Origin: Mycobacterium sp. 236(2023)
Lineage (GTDB): Bacteria; Actinomycetota; Actinomycetes; Mycobacteriales; Mycobacteriaceae
Direction of reading: 5' to 3'
Assembly (NCBI RefSeq): GCF_029623955.1
Contig: NZ_JARSBP010000003.1
Location: 496,001-560,000, forward strand
Length of the DNA stretch: 64,000 nucleotides
The position numbers and the translations under genes were made by a program. Below are positions 18,951 through 28,204 of the stretch, one piece after another; within the stretch, counting starts at the first letter, position 1, and every line of letters begins with the position of its first letter. Below the pieces are notes generated by a model. That model had not been told where the DNA came from. It did no database searches and saw only the letters and a list, made by a program, of their open reading frames with translations.

Positions 18951-19964
18951 ATGGCTTACGTCGCTGATTCGTCCTCGGAGGGCGAGTTCAACCGGGACAC
19001 CAAATACATCTCCACCCGGATCACCGCCGACGGCCGCGATGGCTACCCCGTCGAGCCGGGCCGCTACCGGCTCGTGGTGGCCAGGGCGTGTCCGTGGGCG
19101 AATCGGACGATCATCGTTCGACGGCTGCTCGGCCTGGAAGATGTTCTCTCCATTGGCTTCTGCGGGCCCACCCACGACGAGCGCAGCTGGACGTTCGACC
19201 TCGACCCCGACGGCGTCGACCCGGTGCTCGGCATCCATTTCCTGCGCGACGCCTACAACAAACGCATCCCGGCTTATCCGAAAGGGGTAACCGTCCCGGC
19301 GATCGTCGACATCCCGACCGGGCAGGTCGTCACCAACGACTTTCCTCAGATCACCCTCGACTTCTCCACCGAGTGGACTGCCCACCACCGCGACGGCGCC
19401 CCGCAGCTGTATCCCGAACCGCTGCGCGACGAGATCGACGAGGTCTCCCAGCGGGTGTACACCGAGGTCAACAACGGCGTGTACCGATGCGGTTTCGCGG
19501 GCTCGCAACAGGCCTACGAGAAGGCCTACGACCGCCTGTTCACTGCGCTGGACTGGCTGTCGGAGCGGTTGGAAAGCAGGCGATTCCTGGTGGGGGACAC
19601 CATCACCGAGGCCGACGTGCGGCTGTTCACCACGCTGGCACGCTTCGATCCGGTCTATCACGGTCACTTCAAAACGAATCGCAGCAAGCTTTCCGAGATG
19701 CCCGTGCTGTGGGCCTATGCGCGCGATCTGTTCCAGACGCCGGGGTTCGGTGACACCACCGATTTCGTCCAGATCAAGCAGCACTACTACATGGTGCACA
19801 CCGACATCAATCCCACGGGCGTCGTCCCGAAGGGGCCGGATCTGGCCAACTGGCTGACCCCACACGGTCGAGAAGCGTTGGGCGGCAAGCCGTTCGGTGA
19901 CGGCACGCCACCGGGGCCGCCGCCGGAGCCGGAGCGGGTGCCCGACGGTCACTCGGCCGGCTGA
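18951..19964 (+). CDS. xi-class glutathione S-transferase-like protein (hydroquinone reductase family)
   Basis: 337 residues from ATG 18951. The catalytic motif ARACPWANRT, with C47 in a CPW context, is the mark of the xi class (ECM4/YqjG; S-glutathionyl-hydroquinone reductases). Further signatures are GPTHDERSWTFD, VPAIVD, NDFPQITLDF and the C-terminal helical domain with a long HYYMVHTDINPTGVVPKGP segment. Relatives use a thiol to strip glutathione from conjugated quinones. Mycobacteria make mycothiol, not glutathione, so the natural thiol may differ. The 3' end overlaps the convergent DUF2771 gene by 16 bp. Confidence 0.88.
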   Translation: MAYVADSSSEGEFNRDTKYISTRITADGRDGYPVEPGRYRLVVARACPWANRTIIVRRLLGLEDVLSIGFCGPTHDERSWTFDLDPDGVDPVLGIHFLRDAYNKRIPAYPKGVTVPAIVDIPTGQVVTNDFPQITLDFSTEWTAHHRDGAPQLYPEPLRDEIDEVSQRVYTEVNNGVYRCGFAGSQQAYEKAYDRLFTALDWLSERLESRRFLVGDTITEADVRLFTTLARFDPVYHGHFKTNRSKLSEMPVLWAYARDLFQTPGFGDTTDFVQIKQHYYMVHTDINPTGVVPKGPDLANWLTPHGREALGGKPFGDGTPPGPPPEPERVPDGHSAG

Positions 19965-20467
19965 GACTCCGGGTACTCCTCCGACTCGGCCCACACCGTG
20001 CGCACCGACCACTCCGCGTGGGGCACGGGGAACTCGTTGCCCGCCTCGTCGCGGACGAGCGTCGGCAGTTGCACGGCGATGCCCGTGAGCCGGCCGCGCT
20101 GCGCGTCCACCGTCGGAATCGTCACCGCCAGCGTGGTGCCCGGTCGGAACTCCTCGATCAGGTCGTCGTCCTCGTAGGCCCGCAACAGCACCCACGGCGC
20201 CCGCGAGATGTCCTCGGGGATCGACAACTGGACGGGATGCGTCCCGCTCACCGGCAGCTCGCCCTGAGATTCAGGGACGACGCAATCGGTCGGGTTGAGG
20301 ACCTCGCAGAACCGGTAGGGGCCGGTCCGCGTCAGGTGTCCGTGCGAAAACGCCGAGATCTCAGGCAGTTCCGGTGCGTGGTTGCGCGACAACTGCCACA
20401 CGAGCACGCCCGTGCCGATCATGGAGAGCAGCGCCACCGTCACCAGAACAGCGACAACTCGTTTCAC
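19949..20467 (-). CDS. DUF2771 membrane-anchored or exported protein (Rv0875c-like)
   Basis: 172 residues: one N-terminal hydrophobic segment (about 5-25, VVAVLVTVALLSMIGTGVLV) that is a signal anchor, then an extracytoplasmic domain with a cysteine pair in RFCEVLNPTDCVVP. It has no known biochemical role. By sequence and order it matches M. tuberculosis Rv0875c, located next to the MFS protein Rv0876c. Its ATG overlaps the MFS stop by ATGA, so the two are one operon. Its 3' end overlaps the convergent GST gene. Confidence 0.82.
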   Translation of the reverse strand: MKRVVAVLVTVALLSMIGTGVLVWQLSRNHAPELPEISAFSHGHLTRTGPYRFCEVLNPTDCVVPESQGELPVSGTHPVQLSIPEDISRAPWVLLRAYEDDDLIEEFRPGTTLAVTIPTVDAQRGRLTGIAVQLPTLVRDEAGNEFPVPHAEWSVRTVWAESEEYPESQPAE

Positions 20468-22146
20468 TCGCGCGTCACCGCCGCATCCGTCCGTACGCCT
20501 TCCTGTTCGGCCAGCACGGGACGGTTACCGCCGAGTCCCGGCACCAGCGACTCGCCACGATAGCTCAGTACCGTCTGGGCAAGTCCGAGGATCAGGATCG
20601 CGGTGATGGTGGTGAAGCCGGCGTACAGCTCCGTGTAGATCAGCACCCCGGTGGCGCCGCCGGCAACCCACGCCAATTGCAGCAGCGACTCCGAGCGTCC
20701 GAACGCCGAGGCCCGCGACTCCTCCGGCAGATCGTCCTGCAGAGACGCATCGAGTGAGGCTTTGGCGATCGCCGCGGCGCCGGACGTCACGAACGTCGCT
20801 GCCGCCGCCACCAACAGGTTGCCGGTCAGCGCGGTCGCCAGCGCCATCACAGTGACGGCGAGCGCGCAGCGCACCACAAGACGGGCGGGATGCCCGAGTT
20901 TCAGGCGGGCCGCGATCATGTTGCCGCCGAAGTTCCCGACGGCTGCGGCCGCGCCGATCATCCCGAGGATGCGCAGTTGTTCCCAGCCGCTCGCGTCGTG
21001 CGCCTTCGCGACGAACGCCGGGTACAGGAAGAGGAAGCCCACCATGACCTTGACGGTGCAGTTGCCCCACAGCGACGTGATGATGTTGCGCCCGAGTGGC
21101 TGCCGGGCCTTCTCCTTGCCGTGCGGTTCGCGACGCAGTTCTTCGGTGTCACCGTGGTAGTGCAGCGTCGCGGGCACCTCGCCTTCGGTGACCTCGACCC
21201 ACTTGGGAATCCGCATCGCCAGGACGGCGCCGGCGATGGTCACCGCCACGACGATGTAGAGCGCGCCCGGCATCTGGAACAGCTGGAATCCGTATTCGGC
21301 CGCCACCGCGATCCCACCGCCGATCATCGTGCCGCCCAACAGACCGAACATCGTCAGCCGGGAGTTCACCCGGACGAGGTCGATGCTCGGTGGCAGCACG
21401 CGCGGGGTGACGGCGCTGCGCAGCACCGAGAAAGACTTGGACAGCACCATCATTCCGAGTGCACACGGATAGAGGACCCAGGACGGGAAACTGCCCGTCG
21501 CGCTGTCGAAATTGGCGATGAGCACCAGCGCGAGCACGGTACGGAACGCAAACGATGCCGCCAGCGCCACCCGCCTGCCGTGCTGCAGCCGGTCCAGCGC
21601 GGGCCCGATCAGCGGGGCGATGACGGCGAACGGCGCGATCGTGATGAGCAGGTACAGCGCGACCTTGCTCTTGCTCTCACCGGAGGCCGCCGCGAAAAAC
21701 AGCGTGTTGGCCAGCGCGACCGCCATCGCCGCGTCGACAGCGAAGTTCGCGACGACGGGCCACGTCAGCGCCGTCAGCCCCGACTTGTCGGCGCCGTCGG
21801 CGGTGGCCGCCCGGTGCACCATGCCGTACACCTTCGAACCCATTTCGCGGCTGCGCTGCGCGGCGGCGCGCGTCACCGTCACCTTCTCGCCGTACTCGCG
21901 GCCCGGCGGCGGAACGTACGAACTGCTGCGCTGGCGCGCGCGATCGTCGAGTGGAGGTAGCCACCGGTTGGTGGTGTCGCTCGGCGAATAGGGGCGACTG
22001 CTTCTGCGGTCGGCTCCGGGACGCATCCCCGGATCGCTCGGGTAGTTGGCCACCCCCGGGTGTTCTCCGGCAGGTGGGCGCGGCGGGTAGTAGCGTCCAC
22101 CCTGCTGACCGTCAGGGTCCCGGGGGTCTCGCCGCGGTCCGGTCAC
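20464..22146 (-). CDS. MFS transporter with proline-rich N-terminal tail (Rv0876c-like)
   Basis: About 560 residues from GTG 22146 (VTGPRRDPRDPDG); GGGGGAG lies 9 nt before it. GTG 22173 and ATG 22164 are also in frame but have no ribosome site. A cytosolic N-terminal tail of roughly 100 residues rich in Pro, Arg and Tyr is followed by 12 membrane segments of the major facilitator superfamily, with a long central charged loop (HYHGDTEELRREPHGKEK). M. tuberculosis Rv0876c has the same layout. The substrate is unknown. Coupled to the downstream DUF2771 gene by an ATGA overlap. Confidence 0.83.
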   Translation of the reverse strand: MTGPRRDPRDPDGQQGGRYYPPRPPAGEHPGVANYPSDPGMRPGADRRSSRPYSPSDTTNRWLPPLDDRARQRSSSYVPPPGREYGEKVTVTRAAAQRSREMGSKVYGMVHRAATADGADKSGLTALTWPVVANFAVDAAMAVALANTLFFAAASGESKSKVALYLLITIAPFAVIAPLIGPALDRLQHGRRVALAASFAFRTVLALVLIANFDSATGSFPSWVLYPCALGMMVLSKSFSVLRSAVTPRVLPPSIDLVRVNSRLTMFGLLGGTMIGGGIAVAAEYGFQLFQMPGALYIVVAVTIAGAVLAMRIPKWVEVTEGEVPATLHYHGDTEELRREPHGKEKARQPLGRNIITSLWGNCTVKVMVGFLFLYPAFVAKAHDASGWEQLRILGMIGAAAAVGNFGGNMIAARLKLGHPARLVVRCALAVTVMALATALTGNLLVAAAATFVTSGAAAIAKASLDASLQDDLPEESRASAFGRSESLLQLAWVAGGATGVLIYTELYAGFTTITAILILGLAQTVLSYRGESLVPGLGGNRPVLAEQEGVRTDAAVTRE

Positions 22147-22243
22147 GCGTCGATTCTCCCCCATCGGGCCCACAGTGGCCGCGCAGGTGACCGGTGTGGC
22201 TAGGCCGTGCCTGGATCAGGCAAGATTGGAGGCGATGGACAGC

Positions 22244-23062
22244 ATGACCGAACCCGATCAGCAGGCCACCGAACTGGGCCAGGCGCCCGCCGAACAGGCG
22301 GACGCGCCCGAGTCGACGGTGCTCGCCCCCGCCCTCGAGGCCGTTCTGCTGGGCGCCGTCGAGGACGCCCGCGCTGCGATTGCGGAGTTCAGCGGTGAGG
22401 ACACGGTCGGCGAATATCTGGGTGCGGGATTCGAAGACCCGACCTCGGCGACGCACCGCTTCCTGGCGGACATGCCCGGCTACCGCGGGTGGCAGTGGGC
22501 CGTCGTCGTTGCTGCCTGCCCGGGAGCCACCCACGCCACCATCAGCGAGGTGGTTCTCGTCCCCGGCCCCACCGCGCTGTTGGCGCCGAAGTGGATTCCG
22601 TGGGAGGAGCGGGTGCGCCCGGGGGACCTGAGCCCCGGAGATCTGCTTGCCCCGCCGTCCGACGATCCGCGTCTGGCCCCCGGCTTCATGGCCACCGGGG
22701 ATCCGCAGATCGACGAGGTCGCTGTCGAGGTCGGCTTCGGCCGTCGTCAGGTGCTCAGCTTGTGGGGACGCAACGATGCCGCGCAGCGCTGGCACGACGG
22801 TGACTTCGGTCCCGGGTCGGCGATGGCCCGGGCGACCCGGCGGATGTGCCGGGATTGTGGTTTCTACCTGCCGCTCGGGGGATCGCTCGGGGTGATGTTC
22901 GGGGTCTGCGCCAACGAGTACGCCTCCGACGGGCATGTCGTCGACGCCGAATTCGGGTGCGGTGCGCACTCGGACACACCCCCGGCGCCGGGTACCGGCT
23001 CGCCGATGTTCGACCCGTATGACGACGGGGTCGTCGAGATGGTGGAGCGGACCGAGAGCTAA
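22244..23062 (+). CDS. DUF3027 protein (Rv0877-like) with zinc-ribbon motif
   Basis: About 272 residues. The start is either ATG 22244 (GGAGG 11 nt upstream) or ATG 22235 (2 nt spacing). The conserved core runs from LEAVLLGAVEDARAAIAEF through WQWAVVVAACPG and PKWIPWEERVRPGDLSPGDLL. A C-terminal cysteine cluster (MCRDCGFY, VCANEY, GCGAHSD) looks like a metal-binding ribbon. Actinobacterial family of unknown function, found beside Rv0876c in M. tuberculosis as here. Its last four bases overlap the stop of the convergent SRPBCC gene. Confidence 0.85.
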   Translation: MTEPDQQATELGQAPAEQADAPESTVLAPALEAVLLGAVEDARAAIAEFSGEDTVGEYLGAGFEDPTSATHRFLADMPGYRGWQWAVVVAACPGATHATISEVVLVPGPTALLAPKWIPWEERVRPGDLSPGDLLAPPSDDPRLAPGFMATGDPQIDEVAVEVGFGRRQVLSLWGRNDAAQRWHDGDFGPGSAMARATRRMCRDCGFYLPLGGSLGVMFGVCANEYASDGHVVDAEFGCGAHSDTPPAPGTGSPMFDPYDDGVVEMVERTES

Positions 23063-23511
23063 CGCTCCGCGGCGGCCTTGATTCGCGTCAGCGACAGGTT
23101 CATTCCGTCGATGAGTTCCTTCTCGAAGTCGGGCACGCCACCCATGAAGTTGCCGACGAGGAAGTTCGACACCGCCGTCGTGCCGTTCTCGGCGTGACGT
23201 GTCTCGATGAGCCGGGTGCCCGCCTCCGTCGGCTCGAGCTCGTAGCACCACACGGTGTGGTTCTCGTTGACCCGGAACGCCAGCTTCTTCTCCGGGACGA
23301 ACTCGGTGATGCGGCACGTGGTGGGCCACACCAGCAGGCCGCGGCGGTTGAAGTTCACGGTGCGGGCGCCTTGGCGTAGCTGCCCGATCGGCTTCATCAG
23401 CCGGCACTGCGGGCTCCACTGCGGCATCTTGCTCAAGTCGGAGACCAGATTCCAGACTGTCGACACCGGGGCGTTGATGTCGACTTCGGCCTGCAATATC
23501 GGCGCTGCCAT
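23059..23511 (-). CDS. SRPBCC (START-like) family protein
   Basis: A 150-residue single-domain protein of the polyketide cyclase/START-like superfamily: INAPVSTVWNLVSDLSKMPQWSP at the start, TCRITEFVPEKKLAFRVNEN in the middle and the long final helix FEKELIDGMNLSLTRIKAAAE. Such proteins bind hydrophobic ligands in a deep pocket; some are enzymes. Here the ligand is unknown. It follows the small DUF2530 gene by 10 nt on the same strand, so the two are probably co-transcribed. Confidence 0.85.
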   Translation of the reverse strand: MAAPILQAEVDINAPVSTVWNLVSDLSKMPQWSPQCRLMKPIGQLRQGARTVNFNRRGLLVWPTTCRITEFVPEKKLAFRVNENHTVWCYELEPTEAGTRLIETRHAENGTTAVSNFLVGNFMGGVPDFEKELIDGMNLSLTRIKAAAER

Positions 23512-23521
23512 GGTTTTTCTC

Positions 23522-23773
23522 CTACGTCAGACCGCGTTGAGCGCCGCGGTGTCCGCGTCGCGCGGAGTGACGTTGCCACAGAAAAATCGATGTGCCAAGG
23601 ACCCCGACCCCCAGCCCCGCCACGGTGACGGGCCGCCAGTCGTGCAGGGCGGTGACGGCGAACGCGAGCACGGTGGCGATCACCCAGCCGCACGTGATGG
23701 CGACGATGACGGGCCACGGGGCGAGTAGCGCCGCGGGCAGCGGCGGCGGCTGTGGTGAGGTGTCGGGTTCCAT
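23522..23773 (-). CDS. DUF2530 small membrane protein (Rv0879c-like)
   Basis: 83 residues from ATG 23773. A Pro-rich start (MEPDTSPQPPPLP) is followed by two membrane helices, PWPVIVAITCGWVIATVLAF and WRPVTVAGLGVGVLGTSIFL, and a basic tail. It corresponds to M. tuberculosis Rv0879c by position and size. Function unknown. It is divergent from the TrmH methyltransferase gene across 39 bp, which leaves little room for two promoters; part of either may overlap coding DNA. Confidence 0.82.
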   Translation of the reverse strand: MEPDTSPQPPPLPAALLAPWPVIVAITCGWVIATVLAFAVTALHDWRPVTVAGLGVGVLGTSIFLWQRHSARRGHRGAQRGLT

Positions 23774-23812
23774 CGCGTCCCAACCTAAACGACCGGTGCC
23801 GGGCGGTGGGTA

Positions 23813-24655
23813 GTGTCTACCGCTGTGATGGCCGGCGTCTTCGACAACGTCGTGGACATCACCGATCCCGCGGACCCGCGCCTCGACGACTTCCGCGACC
23901 TCAACAGTGTCGACCGCAGACCGGATCTGCCGAGCGGCAAAGGTCTGGTGATCGCCGAGGGCGTACTGGTGGTGCAGCGCATGATCGCGTCCCGGTTCGT
24001 GCCGCGCGCGCTGCTGGGCACCGACCGCCGCCTCGCCGAACTCGGTGCCGACCTCGGCGGCGTCACTGCGCCGTTCTACCGGGTGAACGCCGAGGTGATG
24101 GCCGAGGCCGTCGGGTTCCACCTGAACAGGGGAGTGCTGGCCTCGGCATCGCGCGCAGCCGATCTCACGGTGGCCGAGGTGCTCGACGGCGCGCGCACCG
24201 TGGCGGTGCTCGAGGGAGTCAACGACCACGAGAACCTGGGGTCGGTCTTTCGTAACGCGGCAGGGCTCGGGGTCGACGCGGTGGTGTTCGGCAGTGGTTG
24301 CGCGGACCCGCTGTACCGGCGGGCCGTGCGAGTGTCGATGGGCCATGCGCTTCTGGTTCCGTTCGCCAGGGCGACGGCGTGGCCGCAGGATCTGACGATA
24401 TTGCAGGACAACGACTTTCGGATTCTGGCGATGACGCCGGATCCGCAGGCGCAGACGCTGGCGGAGGCAATGACGGAACTGTCGGATCAGCGGGTGGCGA
24501 TCCTTGTCGGCGCCGAGGGGCCGGGCCTGAAGGAACACACGATGCGATCGAGCGATGTGCGGGTGCGGATCCCGATGTCGCGGGGGACGGACTCGCTCAA
24601 CGTCGCCACTGCTGCGGCGCTGGCCTTCTACGAGCGGGATAGGCTCGGCCGGTGA
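23813..24655 (+). CDS. TrmH/SpoU-family RNA 2'-O-methyltransferase (Rv0881-like)
   Basis: 280 residues. It has an N-terminal substrate-binding domain and a C-terminal SPOUT knot domain with all three motifs: NDHENLGSVFRNAAGLG, AILVGAEGPGLKE and IPMSRGTDSLNVATAAAL. It should methylate a ribose 2'-OH in rRNA or tRNA using SAM; the target base is not known from sequence. The exact start is unclear, with GTG 23813, GTG 23825 and ATG 23828 all in frame. Its stop overlaps the start of the DUF2537 gene by GTGA. Confidence 0.88.
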   Translation: MSTAVMAGVFDNVVDITDPADPRLDDFRDLNSVDRRPDLPSGKGLVIAEGVLVVQRMIASRFVPRALLGTDRRLAELGADLGGVTAPFYRVNAEVMAEAVGFHLNRGVLASASRAADLTVAEVLDGARTVAVLEGVNDHENLGSVFRNAAGLGVDAVVFGSGCADPLYRRAVRVSMGHALLVPFARATAWPQDLTILQDNDFRILAMTPDPQAQTLAEAMTELSDQRVAILVGAEGPGLKEHTMRSSDVRVRIPMSRGTDSLNVATAAALAFYERDRLGR

Positions 24656-24921
24656 GCGACGAGACGCCCTGGGCGACCGGGTTGACGGTGGCGGCGTTCG
24701 TCGCTGCGGTGCTCGCGGCAGCGATCGTGGTGTTGAGCATCGGGTTGATGCGGGTGCACCCACTGCTGGCGGCCGGGCTGAATCTCGTTGCGGTGGGTGG
24801 ACTCGCGCCGACGGTGTGGGGGTGGCGCAAGGTGCCGGTGTGGCGCTGGTTCGTGCTGGGTTCCGGTGTCGGCGTGGCCGGCGCCTGGGTGGCGCTGGTC
24901 GCTATTTCCGTTGCCGGATAA
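24652..24921 (+). CDS. DUF2537 small membrane protein (Rv0882-like)
   Basis: An 89-residue protein with three hydrophobic helices (about 9-30, 36-54 and 63-88) and very short loops. It matches M. tuberculosis Rv0882 by order and size. Function unknown. The GTG start at 24652 overlaps the stop of the methyltransferase gene, showing an operon. The stop is 29 bp from the convergent sepH stop. Confidence 0.8.
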   Translation: MSDETPWATGLTVAAFVAAVLAAAIVVLSIGLMRVHPLLAAGLNLVAVGGLAPTVWGWRKVPVWRWFVLGSGVGVAGAWVALVAISVAG

Positions 24922-24950
24922 GGGGATTCAGGCGTAGTGCGGGCTGGGAA

Positions 24951-25763
24951 TCAGCGCTGGCCGCTGGAGCGGACGCCGAGCAGGACGTCCTCCCACGCCG
25001 GCACGGCCGGACGGCCCTTGCGCGGACGGGGCGTCGCGGCGGCGGGCGCCGGCTCGGGCGTGGCGACCGACTCCGGCTCGGGGGTCGGCTCGGGTTCGGG
25101 CGCCGGTGCCGGTGCCGGTGCGGGCTCTTCGAGTGCGAGCTGCGCGACGGGGGCCAACGGCCGCAGCGGACGCGGCGTGTAGTTCGGGTCGATGAGTTCG
25201 GTGGCGGACTCGTCGAATGCCGTGACGGTGCCGCCGTGCGCGCCGGGTGCGTAGCGGAAGTGCGCGACGTTGTCCGACAGCCCGGCCTTCCACGCGAGCT
25301 GCACGGTCCAGCGTCCGTCCTCGTTGCGCCACGCGTCCCAGTTGGTGCCGTCGGGGTCGAGGCCGCGCGCGATCAGCGCCGAGGTGATCGTCTCGAGCAG
25401 CGTGAGCACCGAGGGTCCGTCGGCCAGCACCGGGTGCGCCGCGGTGGCCAGCTCGGCGGCGCGGGCGCGCTCCAGCAGGACGGGGTGGGCGAACCGTTCC
25501 ACCCGCGAGATGTCGACACCAGCCGCGGACGCGACCTGCTCGACCGATGCGCCGGCGCGGATCTTGGACTGAATCTCTCTCGGGCGCAGCATGTTCGGGA
25601 CCTCGACATCGATCGCGGTTTGATTGGAACCAGCACGGTCGCCGCGGACGGCGGCCTTGAGCCGGTCATCGGACCGAAGGACGAACTTTTCGCCGGAATC
25701 GCCGGTCTCGCAGATGATGCGTTTGCCGTCGATGTCCAGTCCGACGACTCTGAGCTCCCGCAT
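24951..25763 (-). CDS. sepH: cell-division regulator SepH (DUF3071)
   Basis: 270 residues. The N-terminal DUF3071 domain (MRELRVVGLDIDGKRIIC through the WTVQLAWKAG segment) contains a helix-turn-helix-like part, RPREIQSKIRAGASVEQVA. The C-terminal third is a disordered Pro/Ala/Glu linker ending in a conserved short tail (RPAVPAWEDVLLGVRSS). SepH of Streptomyces and M. smegmatis binds FtsZ and promotes filament assembly. The order next to serC is the same as Rv0883c-Rv0884c. GGAGGAGG lies close before the start, so the ATG at 25763 is firm. Confidence 0.88.
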   Translation of the reverse strand: MRELRVVGLDIDGKRIICETGDSGEKFVLRSDDRLKAAVRGDRAGSNQTAIDVEVPNMLRPREIQSKIRAGASVEQVASAAGVDISRVERFAHPVLLERARAAELATAAHPVLADGPSVLTLLETITSALIARGLDPDGTNWDAWRNEDGRWTVQLAWKAGLSDNVAHFRYAPGAHGGTVTAFDESATELIDPNYTPRPLRPLAPVAQLALEEPAPAPAPAPEPEPTPEPESVATPEPAPAAATPRPRKGRPAVPAWEDVLLGVRSSGQR

Positions 25764-25853
25764 TGCGACCTCCTCCGGGCTGGCGCCAAGCCCGATAATC
25801 AGGTCACCCTACTGCGTTATCAGTCCGTAACTCCGGTGACACGCGGCAGTCGG

Positions 25854-26972
<1,119 letters not shown>

Positions 26973-27029
26973 TCAAGGGTAGGACTGGGCATGTCAGCGC
27001 ACTGATCCCGGGGCAGCCTGTGGTTTGGA

Positions 27030-27039
27030 TCACATGTGA
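27030..27039. promoter_or_regulatory. perfect 10-bp palindrome TCACATGTGA
   Basis: TCACATGTGA lies in the divergent region between serC and the diiron protein gene, about 115 bp before the latter's start. It could be an operator. The half-sites are in reverse order to a CRP site, so CRP is unlikely. No regulator can be named. Confidence 0.3.
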
Positions 27040-27153
27040 CGCGGATAACCCCGGTATCGCACAACTGCGGAAAGGCCCTGGTTAATTCCTGGGACCGTGG
27101 GTACTGTTCCTGTACAGAGCGCAGACGAATGTAAAGCTCGACAGGAGGCTGCA

Positions 27154-28191
27154 ATGGCTGTCAAAGAAGCGAAGACGCGCATGATCCGCCGCTGGCGCAA
27201 GAACATGGAATTGGGCGACGGCCCAGAAGATCGCGAGTACGTGGACAAGCTGATGACCCTCTCGGAGGGTTCGGTGCGGCGCAACTTCAACCCGTACACC
27301 GACATCGACTGGGATTCGCCCGAGTTCAAGGTCATCCCGAATGACGAGCGCTGGATCCTGCCGGCGACGGATCCGATCGGTCAGCACGACTGGTACAAGT
27401 CGCAGTCTGTCGAGCGGCAGATCGAGATCGGCATGTGGCGCCAGGCCAATGTCGCGAAGGTCGGGTTGCACTTCGAGTCGATCCTGATCCGCGGCCTGAT
27501 GGAGTACGCGTTCTGGACGCCCAACGGCTCCGCGGAATACCGCTACTGCCTGCACGAAGCGGTCGAAGAGTGCAACCACACCCTGATGTTCCAGGAGATG
27601 GTGAACCACATCGGCGCCGACGTGCCCGGCATGCCGAAGATGCTCAAGTGGATCCAGCCCGTCATCCCGCTGGTTGCCGGTCCAGCGCCCATCCCGTTCT
27701 GGTTCGGAATCCTCGCGGGCGAGGAACCGATCGACCACACCCAGAAGAACGTGCTGCGCGAAGGTAAGACCCTGCATCCGATCATGGAGCGCGTGATGGC
27801 CATCCACGTTGCCGAGGAAGCCCGCCACATCTCGTTCGCGCACGAGTACCTGCGCAAGCGAGTGCCGCACCTGCCTCGCCTGAAGCGATTCTGGTTGTCG
27901 CTCTACGTGCCGGTCGTCATGCGGGTGCTGTGCTCGGCGATCATCGTGCCGCCGCGCGCGTTCTGGAAGGAATTCGACATCCCGCGCTCGGTCCGCAAGG
28001 ACATCTTCTTCAAGTCCCCCGAATCGCGAAAGATGCTGCGCGACATGTTCGGCGACGTCCGCATGCTCTGCCAGGACACCGGCCTGATGAACCCGGTCGC
28101 CAAGCTGATGTGGCGCATCTGCCGAATCAGCGGAACGCCCAGCCGCTATCGCAGCGAGCCCGCCCGCCAGCATCTCGCGCCGGTCGCCTGA
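27154..28191 (+). CDS. AurF-like diiron oxygenase family protein (Rv0885-like)
   Basis: 345 residues from ATG 27154, which has AGGAGG 5 nt upstream; an in-frame GTG at 27097 lacks this. It belongs to the p-aminobenzoate N-oxygenase (AurF) type of ferritin-like diiron proteins. Likely ligands are E108 in HFES, the E138-E139-x-x-H142 segment (VEECNHTL), and H218, E221, E222 and H225 (HVAEEARHIS). Relatives oxidise amines or other small molecules; here the substrate is unknown. fprB starts 13 nt later, so the ferredoxin-reductase may be its electron source. The same pair is found in M. tuberculosis (Rv0885-Rv0886). Confidence 0.88.
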   Translation: MAVKEAKTRMIRRWRKNMELGDGPEDREYVDKLMTLSEGSVRRNFNPYTDIDWDSPEFKVIPNDERWILPATDPIGQHDWYKSQSVERQIEIGMWRQANVAKVGLHFESILIRGLMEYAFWTPNGSAEYRYCLHEAVEECNHTLMFQEMVNHIGADVPGMPKMLKWIQPVIPLVAGPAPIPFWFGILAGEEPIDHTQKNVLREGKTLHPIMERVMAIHVAEEARHISFAHEYLRKRVPHLPRLKRFWLSLYVPVVMRVLCSAIIVPPRAFWKEFDIPRSVRKDIFFKSPESRKMLRDMFGDVRMLCQDTGLMNPVAKLMWRICRISGTPSRYRSEPARQHLAPVA

Positions 28192-28204
28192 CGGATCCAC
28201 ACCG

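Noticed and set aside
27030..27039. TCACATGTGA as a CRP site
   Set aside because: The half-sites are in reverse order and without the 6-bp gap, so it does not fit the CRP consensus.
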